Below the pieces are notes generated by a model. It was not told where the DNA came from and did no database searches. It saw only the letters and a program-made list of their open reading frames with translations. Below, one piece after another: positions 34,954 to 43,668 of a stretch of DNA of 64,000 nucleotides. The number at the start of each line of letters is the position of its first letter. Within the stretch, counting starts at the first letter, position 1. The stretch covers positions 164,914 through 228,913 of the forward strand of contig CAKTOF010000001.1 of the NCBI GenBank assembly GCA_934589675.1, given 5' to 3'. The position numbers were made by a program, and so were the translations under genes. Source of the stretch: an uncultured Oscillospiraceae bacterium. GTDB taxonomy: Bacteria > Bacillota > Clostridia > Oscillospirales > Oscillospiraceae.

Positions 34954-35943
34954 TTGGTTAAGTACGTAATCAAACGAATCCTCTGGATGATTCCGGTCCT
35001 CCTCGGCGTTCTGTTCTTGGTCTTTACGATCAACCACTTTACGCCCGGCGACCCGGTCGTCAACCTGCTCGGCTCCAACTATACGCAGGAGCAGTACGAC
35101 AGGAAAGAGGCAGAGCTCGGTCTGGACAAGCCGTTCCTGGTGCAGTATGTCACATATGTGTGGGGCATCGTCACCAGATTCGACCTCGGCACGTCCTATA
35201 CCTCCAAGCGCGCGGTCTCCGATGAGATCATCGAGCGTCTTCCGAACACGCTGAAGATCGGTATCTGGGGCGTTCTCTCGTCCATCTTTATTGCGATCCC
35301 GCTGGGCGTTCTGGCGGCAACGCATCAGGGCGGCGTGTACGACTACGTGATCCGTATCGGCACGATCATTCTGGCTGCGCTGCCAAACTTCTGGGTCGCG
35401 CTCATGTCGATCATCATATTCTCACTCAAGCTCGGCTGGTTCCCTGCCTCGGGTCTTGACTCGTGGAAGGGCTGGGTCCTGCCGGTCTTCTCGCTGGCCA
35501 TCGGCCCGATCGCGTCCGTCGCGCGTATGACGCGTTCTTCCATGCTGGAGGTCATCCGTCAGGATTACATCCGCACCGCGCGCGCCAAGGGCCTCAAGCA
35601 GTCGGCCGTCACGCGCCGCCATGCGCTCAAGAACGGCCTCATCCCGGTCATCACGGTCATCGGCTCGCAGCTGTCCATGATCATGGGCGGCTCCATCCTC
35701 GTCGAGACGATCTACTCCGTCCCGGGTCTCGGCACGCTGATGAACACGGCCATTTCGTCGAAGAACTACCCCGTCGTCCAGTCGGGCATTCTTGTCATCT
35801 CCATCACCGTCTGCATCATGAACCTCGTGGTCGACCTGGCCTATGCGTTCATCGATCCGCGCATCAAGGCGCAGTACACCAGCGGCAAGAAGAAGAAAAA
35901 AGAAGAAGAAGAGCCGAAGCCGGCAGCTCAGGAGGTGGCATAA
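34954..35943 (+). CDS. ABC importer permease (DppB-like), operon 3
   Basis: The 329-residue permease uses a TTG start. An in-frame stop lies three bases upstream, and the N-terminus MVKYVIKRILWMIPVLLGVL aligns with the other DppB-like proteins, so the start is forced. Further marks are TPGDPVVNLL and the EAA loop QDYIRTARAKGLKQSAVTRR. The tail is lysine/glutamate-rich. There is no strong ribosome site, which suggests low or regulated translation. Unlike operons 1 and 2, no binding-protein gene precedes it. Confidence 0.92.
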   Translation: MVKYVIKRILWMIPVLLGVLFLVFTINHFTPGDPVVNLLGSNYTQEQYDRKEAELGLDKPFLVQYVTYVWGIVTRFDLGTSYTSKRAVSDEIIERLPNTLKIGIWGVLSSIFIAIPLGVLAATHQGGVYDYVIRIGTIILAALPNFWVALMSIIIFSLKLGWFPASGLDSWKGWVLPVFSLAIGPIASVARMTRSSMLEVIRQDYIRTARAKGLKQSAVTRRHALKNGLIPVITVIGSQLSMIMGGSILVETIYSVPGLGTLMNTAISSKNYPVVQSGILVISITVCIMNLVVDLAYAFIDPRIKAQYTSGKKKKKEEEEPKPAAQEVA

Positions 35944-36825
35944 ATGGCAAAAGCAAAAACCATCGAAGGCGAGCGCATCGAAAAGCACAGCCAATGGGGC
36001 GACGTCTTCAAGCGCCTCATGCGCGATAAGCTGGCCGTTGTCGGTCTTGTCATCGTTATCTTCCTGATCCTTGTGGCCGTTTTCGCCAATTTCCTGGCGC
36101 CCTACGACTACACCGTGCAGGACATCGCAAACCGTCTTGCCTGGCCGAGCAAGGAGCACCTGCTCGGTACGGATAACTTCGGCCGCGACCTGCTCTCGCG
36201 CATCATCTACGGCGCCCGCACCTCGCTGCTGGTCGCCCTCATCTCCCTCGTCATCTCCACGGTCATCGGCGTCATCCTCGGCGCGTTCGCCGGCTACTTC
36301 GGCGGCTGGGTCGAGACGCTCATCATGCGCCTGACCGACATTCTCATGGCCATCCCGCAGATCCTGATGGCCGTCTCAATTCAGGCGGCGCTCGGCACCG
36401 GCACGTTCAATACGGCTCTTGCCATCTCGATCTCCGGCATCCCAATGGGCGTGCGAATCCTGCGCGCGCAGATCCTGTCCATCCGCGATCAGGAGTACGT
36501 CGAGGCCGCCATCGCCACCGGCTCGGGCAGCATGCGCGTTCTGTTCCATCAGATCATGCCCAACTGCCTCGCGCCGCTCATCGTCGACATCTCGCTGCGC
36601 GTCGGCATGGCCATCATGTCCATCTCCGGCCTTTCGTTCATCGGCCTCGGCGTTCAGCCGCCCACGGCCGAGTGGGGCTCCATCATGACCGCCGGCCGCA
36701 CGTACATCCGCGACTTCTGGCCGCTTGCGACGTTCCCCGGCATCGCCATCTTCCTTACGCTGTTCGGCTTCAACGTGCTCGGCGACGGTCTGCGCGACGC
36801 GATGGATCCGAAGCTCAAGGACTAA
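35944..36825 (+). CDS. ABC importer permease (DppC-like), operon 3
   Basis: The 293-residue permease has the loop HLLGTDNFGRDLLSRIIYGA, the EAA segment DQEYVEAAIATGSGSMRVLF, and ends GDGLRDAMDPKLKD. It follows the DppB-like stop directly, with aggagg overlapping the end of that gene. It pairs with the DppB-like protein to form the channel. Confidence 0.93.
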   Translation: MAKAKTIEGERIEKHSQWGDVFKRLMRDKLAVVGLVIVIFLILVAVFANFLAPYDYTVQDIANRLAWPSKEHLLGTDNFGRDLLSRIIYGARTSLLVALISLVISTVIGVILGAFAGYFGGWVETLIMRLTDILMAIPQILMAVSIQAALGTGTFNTALAISISGIPMGVRILRAQILSIRDQEYVEAAIATGSGSMRVLFHQIMPNCLAPLIVDISLRVGMAIMSISGLSFIGLGVQPPTAEWGSIMTAGRTYIRDFWPLATFPGIAIFLTLFGFNVLGDGLRDAMDPKLKD

Positions 36826-36843
36826 GCGGGAGGAGGAGAAACT

Positions 36844-37821
36844 ATGGCTTTGCTTGAAATCAAAAATCTGACGATCCACTTCGAGACGCGCGAAGAGACG
36901 GTCCGCGCCGTCAACGACGTCTCGCTGTCGATCGAAAAGGGCGAGACCCTCGGCCTCGTCGGCGAGACCGGCGCCGGTAAAACGACCACCGCGCTCGGCA
37001 TTCTCCGCCTCATCAGCGACACCGTCGGCCGCTACAAGTCCGGCGAGATCATCTACAAGGGTCAGGACATCCTGAAGATGAACGATCACGAGGTGCGCGA
37101 CATCCGCGGCAACGAGATCTCCATGATCTTCCAGGATCCGATGACCGCCCTGAACCCGATCATCCGCGTCGTCGACCAGATCGCCGAGGGCCTGCGCATC
37201 CACTCGGATATGTCCAAGGCCGACGCCATCAAGAAGGCGTCGGAGATGCTCGAGCTTGTCGGCATCCCGGCCGAGCGCGGCCGCGAGTATCCGCACCAGT
37301 TCTCCGGCGGCATGAAGCAGCGCGTCGTCATCGCCATGGCGCTTGCCTGCTCGCCGAAGCTCCTGCTGGCCGACGAGCCGACGACCGCGCTCGACGTCAC
37401 CATTCAGGCGCAGGTGCTCGAGATGATGAACGACCTGAAAAAGGAGTTCGACTCGGCCATGCTGCTCATCACGCATGACCTCGGCGTCGTCGCCGAGACG
37501 TGCGACAAGGTCGCCATCATGTACGCCGGCGAGGTCGTCGAGTACGGCTCGCTCGAGGACATCTTCGACCGCACGGCTCATCCGTACACCGAGGGCCTGT
37601 TCGGCTCGCTGCCGAGCCTTGACAAGGACGTTCACCGTCTCCAGCCCATCGAGGGCCTGATGCCTGACCCCGCCAATCTGCCGAAGGGATGCAAATTCCA
37701 TCCCAGATGCAAGCAGGCGACCGAGGACTGCGCCAAGTACCATCCCGAGACCGTCGAGCTGACGCCGGGCCACTTCGTGCGCTGCCTCAAATATGGCGGA
37801 AAGGGAGGCGCTGAAGCATGA
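36844..37821 (+). CDS. Oligopeptide/dipeptide-type ABC importer ATPase (DppD-like), operon 3
   Basis: The 325-residue ATPase has Walker A GLVGETGAGKTTTALG, FSGGMKQRVVIAMALA, LLLADEPTTALDVT and LITHDLGVV. The C-terminal oligo_HPY cysteines are in GCKFHPRCKQATEDC. It begins 18 bases after the permease gene with gggaggagg, and overlaps the next ATPase gene by four bases. Confidence 0.93.
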   Translation: MALLEIKNLTIHFETREETVRAVNDVSLSIEKGETLGLVGETGAGKTTTALGILRLISDTVGRYKSGEIIYKGQDILKMNDHEVRDIRGNEISMIFQDPMTALNPIIRVVDQIAEGLRIHSDMSKADAIKKASEMLELVGIPAERGREYPHQFSGGMKQRVVIAMALACSPKLLLADEPTTALDVTIQAQVLEMMNDLKKEFDSAMLLITHDLGVVAETCDKVAIMYAGEVVEYGSLEDIFDRTAHPYTEGLFGSLPSLDKDVHRLQPIEGLMPDPANLPKGCKFHPRCKQATEDCAKYHPETVELTPGHFVRCLKYGGKGGAEA

Positions 37822-38780
37822 GCGAACTGATTAGAGTTGAACACCTGAAAAAATATTTCAAGACCCCGGCAGGCTTCCTGCACGCGGTCGACGATGTCTC
37901 GTTTACCATCGACGAGGGCAAGACGCTCGGCGTCGTCGGCGAGTCCGGCTGTGGCAAGTCGACGCTCGGCCGTACCGTGCTCGGCCTGCTCGACGCGACG
38001 GACGGCAAGATCTTCTTCCGCGGCGAGGACATCACGCAGGCAAAGGGCAAAGAGCGCAAGGAGCTGCGCAAGGACATGCAGATCATCTTCCAGGATCCGT
38101 TCTCCTCGCTCAACCCGCGCTACTGTGTCAAGGAGCTCATCGCCGACCCGCTTGAGACGTACCACGTCTTCAAGAACAAGGCCGACCTCGACAAGCGCGT
38201 CGCGCAGCTCATGGACACCGTCGGTCTGGCCCAGCGCCTCGCCTACGCCTACCCGCACGAGCTCGACGGCGGCCGCCGCCAGCGCATCGGCGTCGCGCGC
38301 GCTCTCGCGCTCAACCCGAAGTTCATCGTCTGCGACGAGCCGGTCTCCGCGCTGGATGTCTCCATTCAGGCGCAGATCCTCAACCTTCTGCAGGATCTGC
38401 AGGAGGAGCAGGGCCTGACGTACATCTTCGTCACGCATGACCTGTCCGTCGTCAAGCACATCTCCAACGACATCCTCGTCATGTACGTCGGCTCCATGGT
38501 CGAAAAGTGCCCGGCTGATACGCTCTTCGAGCTTCAGCTGCACCCGTACACCAAGGGCCTCATGAGCGCCATTCCGATCCCGAACATCCATCTGGAGAAG
38601 AAACGCGTCATCATGCAGGGCGAGCTGACGAGCCCGGTCAACCCGAAGCCCGGCTGCCGCTTCGCCAACCGCTGCCCGTACGCAAAGACGCTTTGCCACA
38701 AGGAGCAGCCGAAGCTGGAGGAGGTCCTGCCGAACCACTTCGTGGCCTGCCACTATGTGCGTGAGATCAACGATCTCTAA
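37818..38780 (+). CDS. Oligopeptide/dipeptide-type ABC importer ATPase (DppF-like), operon 3
   Basis: The 320-residue ATPase has Walker A GVVGESGCGKSTLGRT, ELDGGRRQRIGVARAL, KFIVCDEPVSALD and FVTHDLSVV. The C-terminal cysteines are in CRFANRCPYAKTLC. It is the last gene of operon 3 before a terminator. Of the paralogs it is closest by eye to the operon 1 DppF-like protein. Confidence 0.93.
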   Translation: MSELIRVEHLKKYFKTPAGFLHAVDDVSFTIDEGKTLGVVGESGCGKSTLGRTVLGLLDATDGKIFFRGEDITQAKGKERKELRKDMQIIFQDPFSSLNPRYCVKELIADPLETYHVFKNKADLDKRVAQLMDTVGLAQRLAYAYPHELDGGRRQRIGVARALALNPKFIVCDEPVSALDVSIQAQILNLLQDLQEEQGLTYIFVTHDLSVVKHISNDILVMYVGSMVEKCPADTLFELQLHPYTKGLMSAIPIPNIHLEKKRVIMQGELTSPVNPKPGCRFANRCPYAKTLCHKEQPKLEEVLPNHFVACHYVREINDL

Positions 38781-38813
38781 TCACCGCACCATTTCTTCAT
38801 GAAAAATCGGAAT

Positions 38814-38844
38814 CACGCCGTCGTGTGCAGCACGGCGGCGTTTT
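38814..38844 (+). terminator. Terminator of importer operon 3
   Basis: A 10-bp stem (38816-38825 with 38831-38840) is followed by TTTT. The GC-rich 38845-39000 stretch beyond it holds no convincing gene. Confidence 0.8.
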
Positions 38845-39004
38845 CCGGATTGCCCGCTGCGTCCGGACGGAGCGCCCCCATCGGGCTTTTGCGCGCGCCC
38901 GCACGTGCCCTGCGCCGAAAACCCGCGCTCCCGCGCGCTTTCTGCGGCCGCTTCTCCCCTCTTCATCCGCCGCATCCGCATGGAGCGCCGCCAAGAAAAA
39001 TGTC

Positions 39005-39033
39005 TTGCAACCCCCAAAATCTTTTCTTATAAT
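39005..39033 (+). promoter_or_regulatory. Promoter of the first OYE reductase gene
   Basis: TTGCAA and a perfect TATAAT are spaced by 17 bases. The predicted start near 39040 leaves a leader of about 240 bases. Confidence 0.75.
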
Positions 39034-39063
39034 CAAGCTGTAATAAAAACGAAAAATCAGCCT

Positions 39064-39253
39064 TCAGAGTATCCGTGACGATCCGCACGCCACGCGCCGA
39101 AAACGGCGCAAGCAGCTTCCGGTGTTTTGCCGGAGCAGATTTGGTGACGGGCAAGGCAGACGAGCGAAGGCGGGCTTTGTGCCCGTCGAGCGAGGATAAC
39201 GCAGCCCGCCGCCAAATATGCCCGGCAAAACCGGATCGGCGCGGATACTCTGA
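39064..39253 (+). promoter_or_regulatory. Highly structured leader RNA before the OYE gene (candidate riboswitch-like element)
   Basis: The leader closes with a 12-bp stem (39064-39075 with 39242-39253). A second stem joins 39079-39085 with 39232-39238, and a GC hairpin sits at 39094-39109. A 9-bp stem joins 39125-39133 with 39222-39230, and a 6-bp stem joins 39139-39144 with 39212-39217. Inside, two 8-bp pairings interlock: 39146-39153 with 39180-39187, and 39169-39176 with 39203-39210. This order can form a pseudoknot or alternative states. It ends 24 bases before the start codon. I recognise no known class. Confidence 0.55.
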
Positions 39254-39277
39254 CGGCCAAGCAAAAAGGAGCCGACT

Positions 39278-41248
39278 ATGAACAAGAAATACCCGACGAT
39301 GTTCAGCCCGATCACCATCGGCAAGGGCAATGTGGTCTTCAAAAACCGCATCTGGACCGCCCCGACCGGCGTCCACCTGCTCGCGGCCGGCGAGCCGTAC
39401 CCGAACGACGCCATCATCGCGCACTACCGCGAGAAGGCCCGCGGCGGCGCCGCCTGCATCACATTCTCCGCGCAGAACATGAACCTGCTCGGCTTCGAGC
39501 ACCCCGATCCCATCCACTCCGACCCGAATATCTTCCAGACGCGCTACCTCAACTACTGGTACCGCCTGACGAGCGCCGTCCACTTCTTCGACGCGAAGAT
39601 CTCCATCGAGCTTCTGTGCTTCTTCCGCGAAGACCGCGACGAAAACGGCAACGAGTACTTCTGGTCCGTCAGCGGCGAGACCGATGAGGAGACCGGCGAG
39701 GAGCTGCCGGCCATGCCGCTCTGGGCGATGAAAAAGATGGCCAACGACTACGCTGAGGCCGCCAAGCTCGCCGTGAAGGTCGGCTTTGACATGATCATGC
39801 TGCACTTCGGCCACGGCACGTTCCTCGGCCAGTTCCTCTCCCCGTGGTCGAACCAGCGCACGGACGAATTCGGCGGCTCGCCGGAGAACCGCGCGCGCTT
39901 CCCGATGATGATCATCGACGCCATCCGCGAGGCCATCGGTCCGAAGGTGCCGATCGAGGTCCGCGTCTCCGGCGACGAGCTCGTCCCGCAGGGCGGCCAT
40001 GTTGAAGACTGTGTCGACTTCCTCCGCCGCGTCGAGGACAAGATCGACATCGCCCACGTCTCCTGCGGCACCGTCATGGAGGACATCACCCAGACCCGGA
40101 TGCACCCGGTCGAGTTCTATCAGCCCGGCTGCAACGTCGAGTTTGCCGAGGCCGTCAAGAAGTCCGGCATCAAGATCCCGGTGCTCACGCTCGGCGCGTT
40201 CCAGCGTCCGGAGCTCATCGAGCAGACGCTCGCCTCCGGCAAGGCCGACCTCGTCGCCATGGCCCGCGGCACCATCGCCGACGCCGACTGCGTCAACAAA
40301 GCGCGCGACGGCCGCGAGGACGAGATCATCCCCTGCCTGAAGTGCTTCTTCTGCCTGAGCTACGACATGGAGATGGAGTTCGGCTGCTCTGCCAACCCGA
40401 AGGTCGGCCGCGAGTACATTCTCGACCAGTTCATCCCCGCCACGACGACGCCCAAGCGCGTCGGCATCATCGGCGGCGGCCCGGCCGGCATGGCGGGCGC
40501 CATCTACACGGCCAAGCGCGGCCACGACGTCACGATCTACGAAAAGGCCGACGAGCTCGGCGGCAAGATCGTCTTCGCGCGCCACTGCTCGTTCAAGTAT
40601 GCCCTCAATGACACGCTCGAGTACGACAAGCACATGGTCGAAAAGCTCGGCGTCAAGGTCAAGCTCGGCGTCGAGGCCACGCCGGAGATGATCGCAAAGG
40701 AAAACTACGACGTCGTCTTCGCGGCCGTCGGCTCCGACCCGGTCATCATCCCGATCCCCGGCCATGACCTGCCCTGCGTCACGACGGCCGAGCCCTGCTT
40801 CGGCCATACGGATGAGGTCGGGAAGCGCGTCGTCGTCATCGGCGGCGGCGAGGTCGGCTGCGAGACGGCTCTGTACCTCGCCGAGAGCGGCAAGGACGTC
40901 ACCGTCGTCGAGATGCTGCCGGAGCTGGCCATGGCGTCGGCCTACGCCCCGCAGCTGGCGCTCATGGACCGCGTGCCGAAGGCCTGCACCGTCCACACGT
41001 CCTGCGCCGTCACGCAGATCGTTCAGGATGAGAGCGGCACGCGCGTCGGCTACCGCGACGCATGCAGCGAGGAGAAGTTCGTCGACTGCGACACCGTCGT
41101 CTTCTCCGCCGGTATGCGCTCCCGCACCGCTCTGGCCGAGTCGTTCCGCGACTGCGCGCCGATCTTCTTCAAGCTTGGCGACTGCTTCCAGGCCAAGAAC
41201 GTCCGCATCTGCAACCGCACCGCCTTCGACGCGGCCATGCAGATCTGA
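39278..41248 (+). CDS. OYE-type NADH:flavin oxidoreductase (FadH/BaiCD-like), paralog 1
   Basis: The 656-residue protein has the three-part layout of 2,4-dienoyl-CoA reductase, BaiCD/BaiH and enoate reductases. It comprises an FMN TIM barrel (residues 1-345), a [4Fe-4S] site (C353, C356, C359, C370), then FAD/NAD domains with GIIGGGPAGMAGA near 396 and VVVIGGGEVGCETA near 522. The barrel motif LHFGHGTFLGQFLSPWSNQR keeps both histidines but has Thr where FadH-like enzymes have the HGY tyrosine. It should reduce a C=C bond of an enone or enoate. The ATG follows aaggag. It is monocistronic, behind the structured leader. Confidence 0.88.
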   Translation: MNKKYPTMFSPITIGKGNVVFKNRIWTAPTGVHLLAAGEPYPNDAIIAHYREKARGGAACITFSAQNMNLLGFEHPDPIHSDPNIFQTRYLNYWYRLTSAVHFFDAKISIELLCFFREDRDENGNEYFWSVSGETDEETGEELPAMPLWAMKKMANDYAEAAKLAVKVGFDMIMLHFGHGTFLGQFLSPWSNQRTDEFGGSPENRARFPMMIIDAIREAIGPKVPIEVRVSGDELVPQGGHVEDCVDFLRRVEDKIDIAHVSCGTVMEDITQTRMHPVEFYQPGCNVEFAEAVKKSGIKIPVLTLGAFQRPELIEQTLASGKADLVAMARGTIADADCVNKARDGREDEIIPCLKCFFCLSYDMEMEFGCSANPKVGREYILDQFIPATTTPKRVGIIGGGPAGMAGAIYTAKRGHDVTIYEKADELGGKIVFARHCSFKYALNDTLEYDKHMVEKLGVKVKLGVEATPEMIAKENYDVVFAAVGSDPVIIPIPGHDLPCVTTAEPCFGHTDEVGKRVVVIGGGEVGCETALYLAESGKDVTVVEMLPELAMASAYAPQLALMDRVPKACTVHTSCAVTQIVQDESGTRVGYRDACSEEKFVDCDTVVFSAGMRSRTALAESFRDCAPIFFKLGDCFQAKNVRICNRTAFDAAMQI

Positions 41249-41267
41249 CCGCGCCAAAACGCAATAT

Positions 41268-41297
41268 GCCCCGCCCTGCATTGCAGGGCGGGGCTTT
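41268..41297 (+). terminator. Terminator after OYE paralog 1
   Basis: A long perfect GC inverted repeat (about 41268-41279 with 41283-41294) is followed by TTT. It lies between converging genes and may serve both. Confidence 0.75.
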
Positions 41298-41317
41298 GTG
41301 ATCCTTGCCTCGCGCGT

Positions 41318-42871
41318 CTACGCCTCCGGCAGCTCCATGGCGTCGATGTACGCCTCGGAAAAGTCCGCGCGGCCGGACAGCTCAAGATATTCCGCGCGCT
41401 GTGCGATGGCCGCCAGCGCCCGGCGCGCATCGTCCGAGCACAGCGCAGCGGCCGCGCCGGCGCCGGCGCTGTTGCCGCAGGGGACGACGCGCGGCACAAG
41501 GCAGGCCGGGAACAATCCGATGCGCGCGGCGCTCTCCGGCCGGAGGTAGTTGCCGAAGCCGCCGGCAAGATAGAGCGCCGTCAGCTCCTCCGCCGCCACG
41601 CCCATCTGCCCGAGCAGCGTTTCGATGCCCGCCGCGACCGCCGCCTTGGCGAGCTGGAGCGCGCGCACGTCCGCGGCGCTGACACTCACGCCGGGCGCGA
41701 GGAAAAACTCCACGCCGCCGTCCGACACGGACACATGCGCCCGCGCCGCCGCCGTCGTCTCGTCCGGCGGCAGGAGGCGGCCGGTCTCGTCGACCGCGCC
41801 GAGCTCCAGCATGACGGCCAGCGCGTCTAAAAGCCCCGAGCCGCACACGCCCGCAGCCGCGCCGCCGCCGAGGACGGAGATCTGCACCCGTCCATCTGCC
41901 AGCCACACACGGTCGATGGCGCCGGCGCGCGCCGGGATCCCGCACGAGATCTCCGCGCCCTCAAACGCCGGCCCGGCCGCCGTCGCGCATGTGACGATGC
42001 GCCCGCCGCGGCAGAGCGCCATCTCGCCGTTCGTGCCGACGTCGAGGAACAGGCACGGCCCCGCGTCCGCCGCCGCACCGGAGGCGAGCAGCCCGGCTGT
42101 GATGTCGCCGCCGACATAGCCCGCCACGCACGGGCACAGCAGCACCGGCACGTCCGGCAGGCCGATCGTGCCGCCCGGCACCGACTGGCCGAACAGGCTC
42201 TTCGGCGTGAACGGCGCGACAGCGATGGAGTGCGGGTCCAGCCCGCACAGGATGTGCAGCATGACCGTGTTGCCCGCAATGCACGCCTGCGCAAGCTCTC
42301 CGGCCTCGCGGCGCGCCTTCCTGAGCGTCTCATCCAGCAGCGCGCGCAGCTGCTCCCGCACAGCCGCGGCGAGCAGCTCCAGCCCGTCCGGGCGGCTGTC
42401 GCAGAAGCTCACGCGCGAGATGACGTCCGCGCCGTACATCCTCTGCGCGCTCGGCGCGCTCGCATGGGCAAGGCGCGCGCCGGTTTCAAGGTCGTATAAA
42501 TAGACGACGACCGTCGTCGTGCCGATGTCGGCGGCCGCGCCGAGGCCCGGCCGCTTTGTGACGGGGAACGCGCGCCCCGCGCCGTCCGTGCAGATGACAT
42601 CCGCGTCCGCGCGGCTGAGCGTCACGGTGCAATCTCCCACCGCGCGGCAGCGGCAGGCCAGCCGATCGCCGTCCCGCACGGCCGCCTGTTCTGCATCCTC
42701 CGGCGCGCTGACCGCGCCGGAAACGCGCACGCGGCAGCGGCCGCACGTTCCGTTCCCGCCGCATGGCGCATCCGGCGCTGCGTGCGCCGCGCGCAGGATG
42801 TCAAGGAGCGTCTGCCCCGGCTCAGCCTGCACGGCGACGGGCGCGCCCGCGCCTAGGATCGTGACCGTCAT
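41318..42871 (-). CDS. ASKHA-domain ferredoxin, RACo-like corrinoid-protein activator
   Basis: The 517-residue protein has an N-terminal [2Fe-2S] plant-type ferredoxin domain, with CGGNGTCGRCRV and a later CRC. An ASKHA ATPase-like domain follows, with AADIGTTTVVVYLYDLETG, IAGNTVMLHIL, FLDVGTNGEMAL and YLAGGFGNYL. This is the layout of RACo, which uses ATP to re-reduce Co(II) corrinoid proteins of methyltransferase or O-demethylase systems. Its ATG overlaps the DUF2284 stop (ATGA). No corrinoid protein or methyltransferase is in the window, so its partner is elsewhere. Confidence 0.88.
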   Translation of the reverse strand: MTVTILGAGAPVAVQAEPGQTLLDILRAAHAAPDAPCGGNGTCGRCRVRVSGAVSAPEDAEQAAVRDGDRLACRCRAVGDCTVTLSRADADVICTDGAGRAFPVTKRPGLGAAADIGTTTVVVYLYDLETGARLAHASAPSAQRMYGADVISRVSFCDSRPDGLELLAAAVREQLRALLDETLRKARREAGELAQACIAGNTVMLHILCGLDPHSIAVAPFTPKSLFGQSVPGGTIGLPDVPVLLCPCVAGYVGGDITAGLLASGAAADAGPCLFLDVGTNGEMALCRGGRIVTCATAAGPAFEGAEISCGIPARAGAIDRVWLADGRVQISVLGGGAAAGVCGSGLLDALAVMLELGAVDETGRLLPPDETTAAARAHVSVSDGGVEFFLAPGVSVSAADVRALQLAKAAVAAGIETLLGQMGVAAEELTALYLAGGFGNYLRPESAARIGLFPACLVPRVVPCGNSAGAGAAAALCSDDARRALAAIAQRAEYLELSGRADFSEAYIDAMELPEA

Positions 42872-43416
42872 TCCACCGCCCCCAACAGAATGCACGACGT
42901 GTATGTGATCGTGCCCGGCCCGTAATAGTACTCCATGCTCGAATCGCGGCACACGTCCGCCACAATGAGGCCGTAGGCCTCCATGGACGGAAATGCGAGC
43001 AGCGGGAAGCGGCACGGCGCGTCCGGATAGCTGCACGGGCGGCAGCGCTCGCACCCGCCGGCGCTCATGGGCAGGCAGTCCGGAAACAGCGCGCGCACGC
43101 GCGGCACCAGCGCGTCAAAGCGCTCGGCCTGCAGCTTGCCCGTCTCGAGCATGGTCTCCACGTCGAAATTGTCCTCCAGCTCGCCCGTCGACTGGACGAT
43201 GACACCGCCCGTATAGCGCGCGGCGCGCGCGGTGATGTCCTCGAGCGTCCCGCAGCCGGGCGGACACGTCCACGTCCTGGCATAGTGCCCGCAGCGGTTT
43301 TCCTCGCACATCGCGCGCACCTCCGGGCGAAATGAGAGCGCCTTCGGATCCAGCGCGCCGCAATGTGAGAACCCCAGCTCCGCCGCGATGGCCAGGATCT
43401 CGTCAAGTCTCTCCAT
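42868..43416 (-). CDS. DUF2284 cysteine-rich metal-binding protein
   Basis: The 182-residue protein carries the DUF2284 cysteine pattern: SHCGAL near the N-terminus, then MCEENRCGHYARTWTCPPGC and the C-terminal GGCERCRPCSYPDAPCRFP. These residues suggest bound metal or iron-sulfur clusters. The function is not established. It is the first gene of a two-gene operon, translationally coupled to the RACo-like gene, which suggests a part in corrinoid protein maturation or electron supply. Confidence 0.8.
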   Translation of the reverse strand: MERLDEILAIAAELGFSHCGALDPKALSFRPEVRAMCEENRCGHYARTWTCPPGCGTLEDITARAARYTGGVIVQSTGELEDNFDVETMLETGKLQAERFDALVPRVRALFPDCLPMSAGGCERCRPCSYPDAPCRFPLLAFPSMEAYGLIVADVCRDSSMEYYYGPGTITYTSCILLGAVE

Positions 43417-43443
43417 GGGAAACGCCTCCTTTTATCATTTCTC

Positions 43444-43472
43444 AGTGTAGCAAGTCGGAGAACAATGTGCAA
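43444..43472 (-). promoter_or_regulatory. Promoter of the DUF2284-RACo operon
   Basis: On the minus strand, TTGCAC and TACACT are spaced by 17 bases, about 28 bases upstream of the start codon. Confidence 0.55.
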
Positions 43473-43580
43473 GCGCTGATTTTATTCACGCGATTCCATA
43501 TTTTATTCATTCAATACAGCATTTACATTCAAATCATTCCGTCAAAAGTGCCAAAAATCTCAATCTTTCTTCTTTTTAAG

Positions 43581-43609
43581 TTGAAAAAGTAGGAAGAAGG
43601 CGGTAAAAT
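43581..43609 (+). promoter_or_regulatory. Promoter of the response regulator gene
   Basis: TTGAAA and TAAAAT are spaced by 17 bases. The rest of the AT-rich 43473-43580 stretch shows no gene. Confidence 0.6.
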
Positions 43610-43668
43610 AATACCAGAAGAAAAAATCTGCAATTCAATTTCATTTTTTCATCAAGGAGAGGCTGTCC

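Noticed and set aside
39064..39253. Rho-independent terminator only
   Set aside because: The structure spans 190 bases with several independent stems and no T run at its end, so it is not a simple terminator.
38963..41281. 772-codon minus-strand ORF
   Set aside because: It is antisense to the OYE gene, with repetitive D/V/L/A composition typical of reverse-frame shadows.
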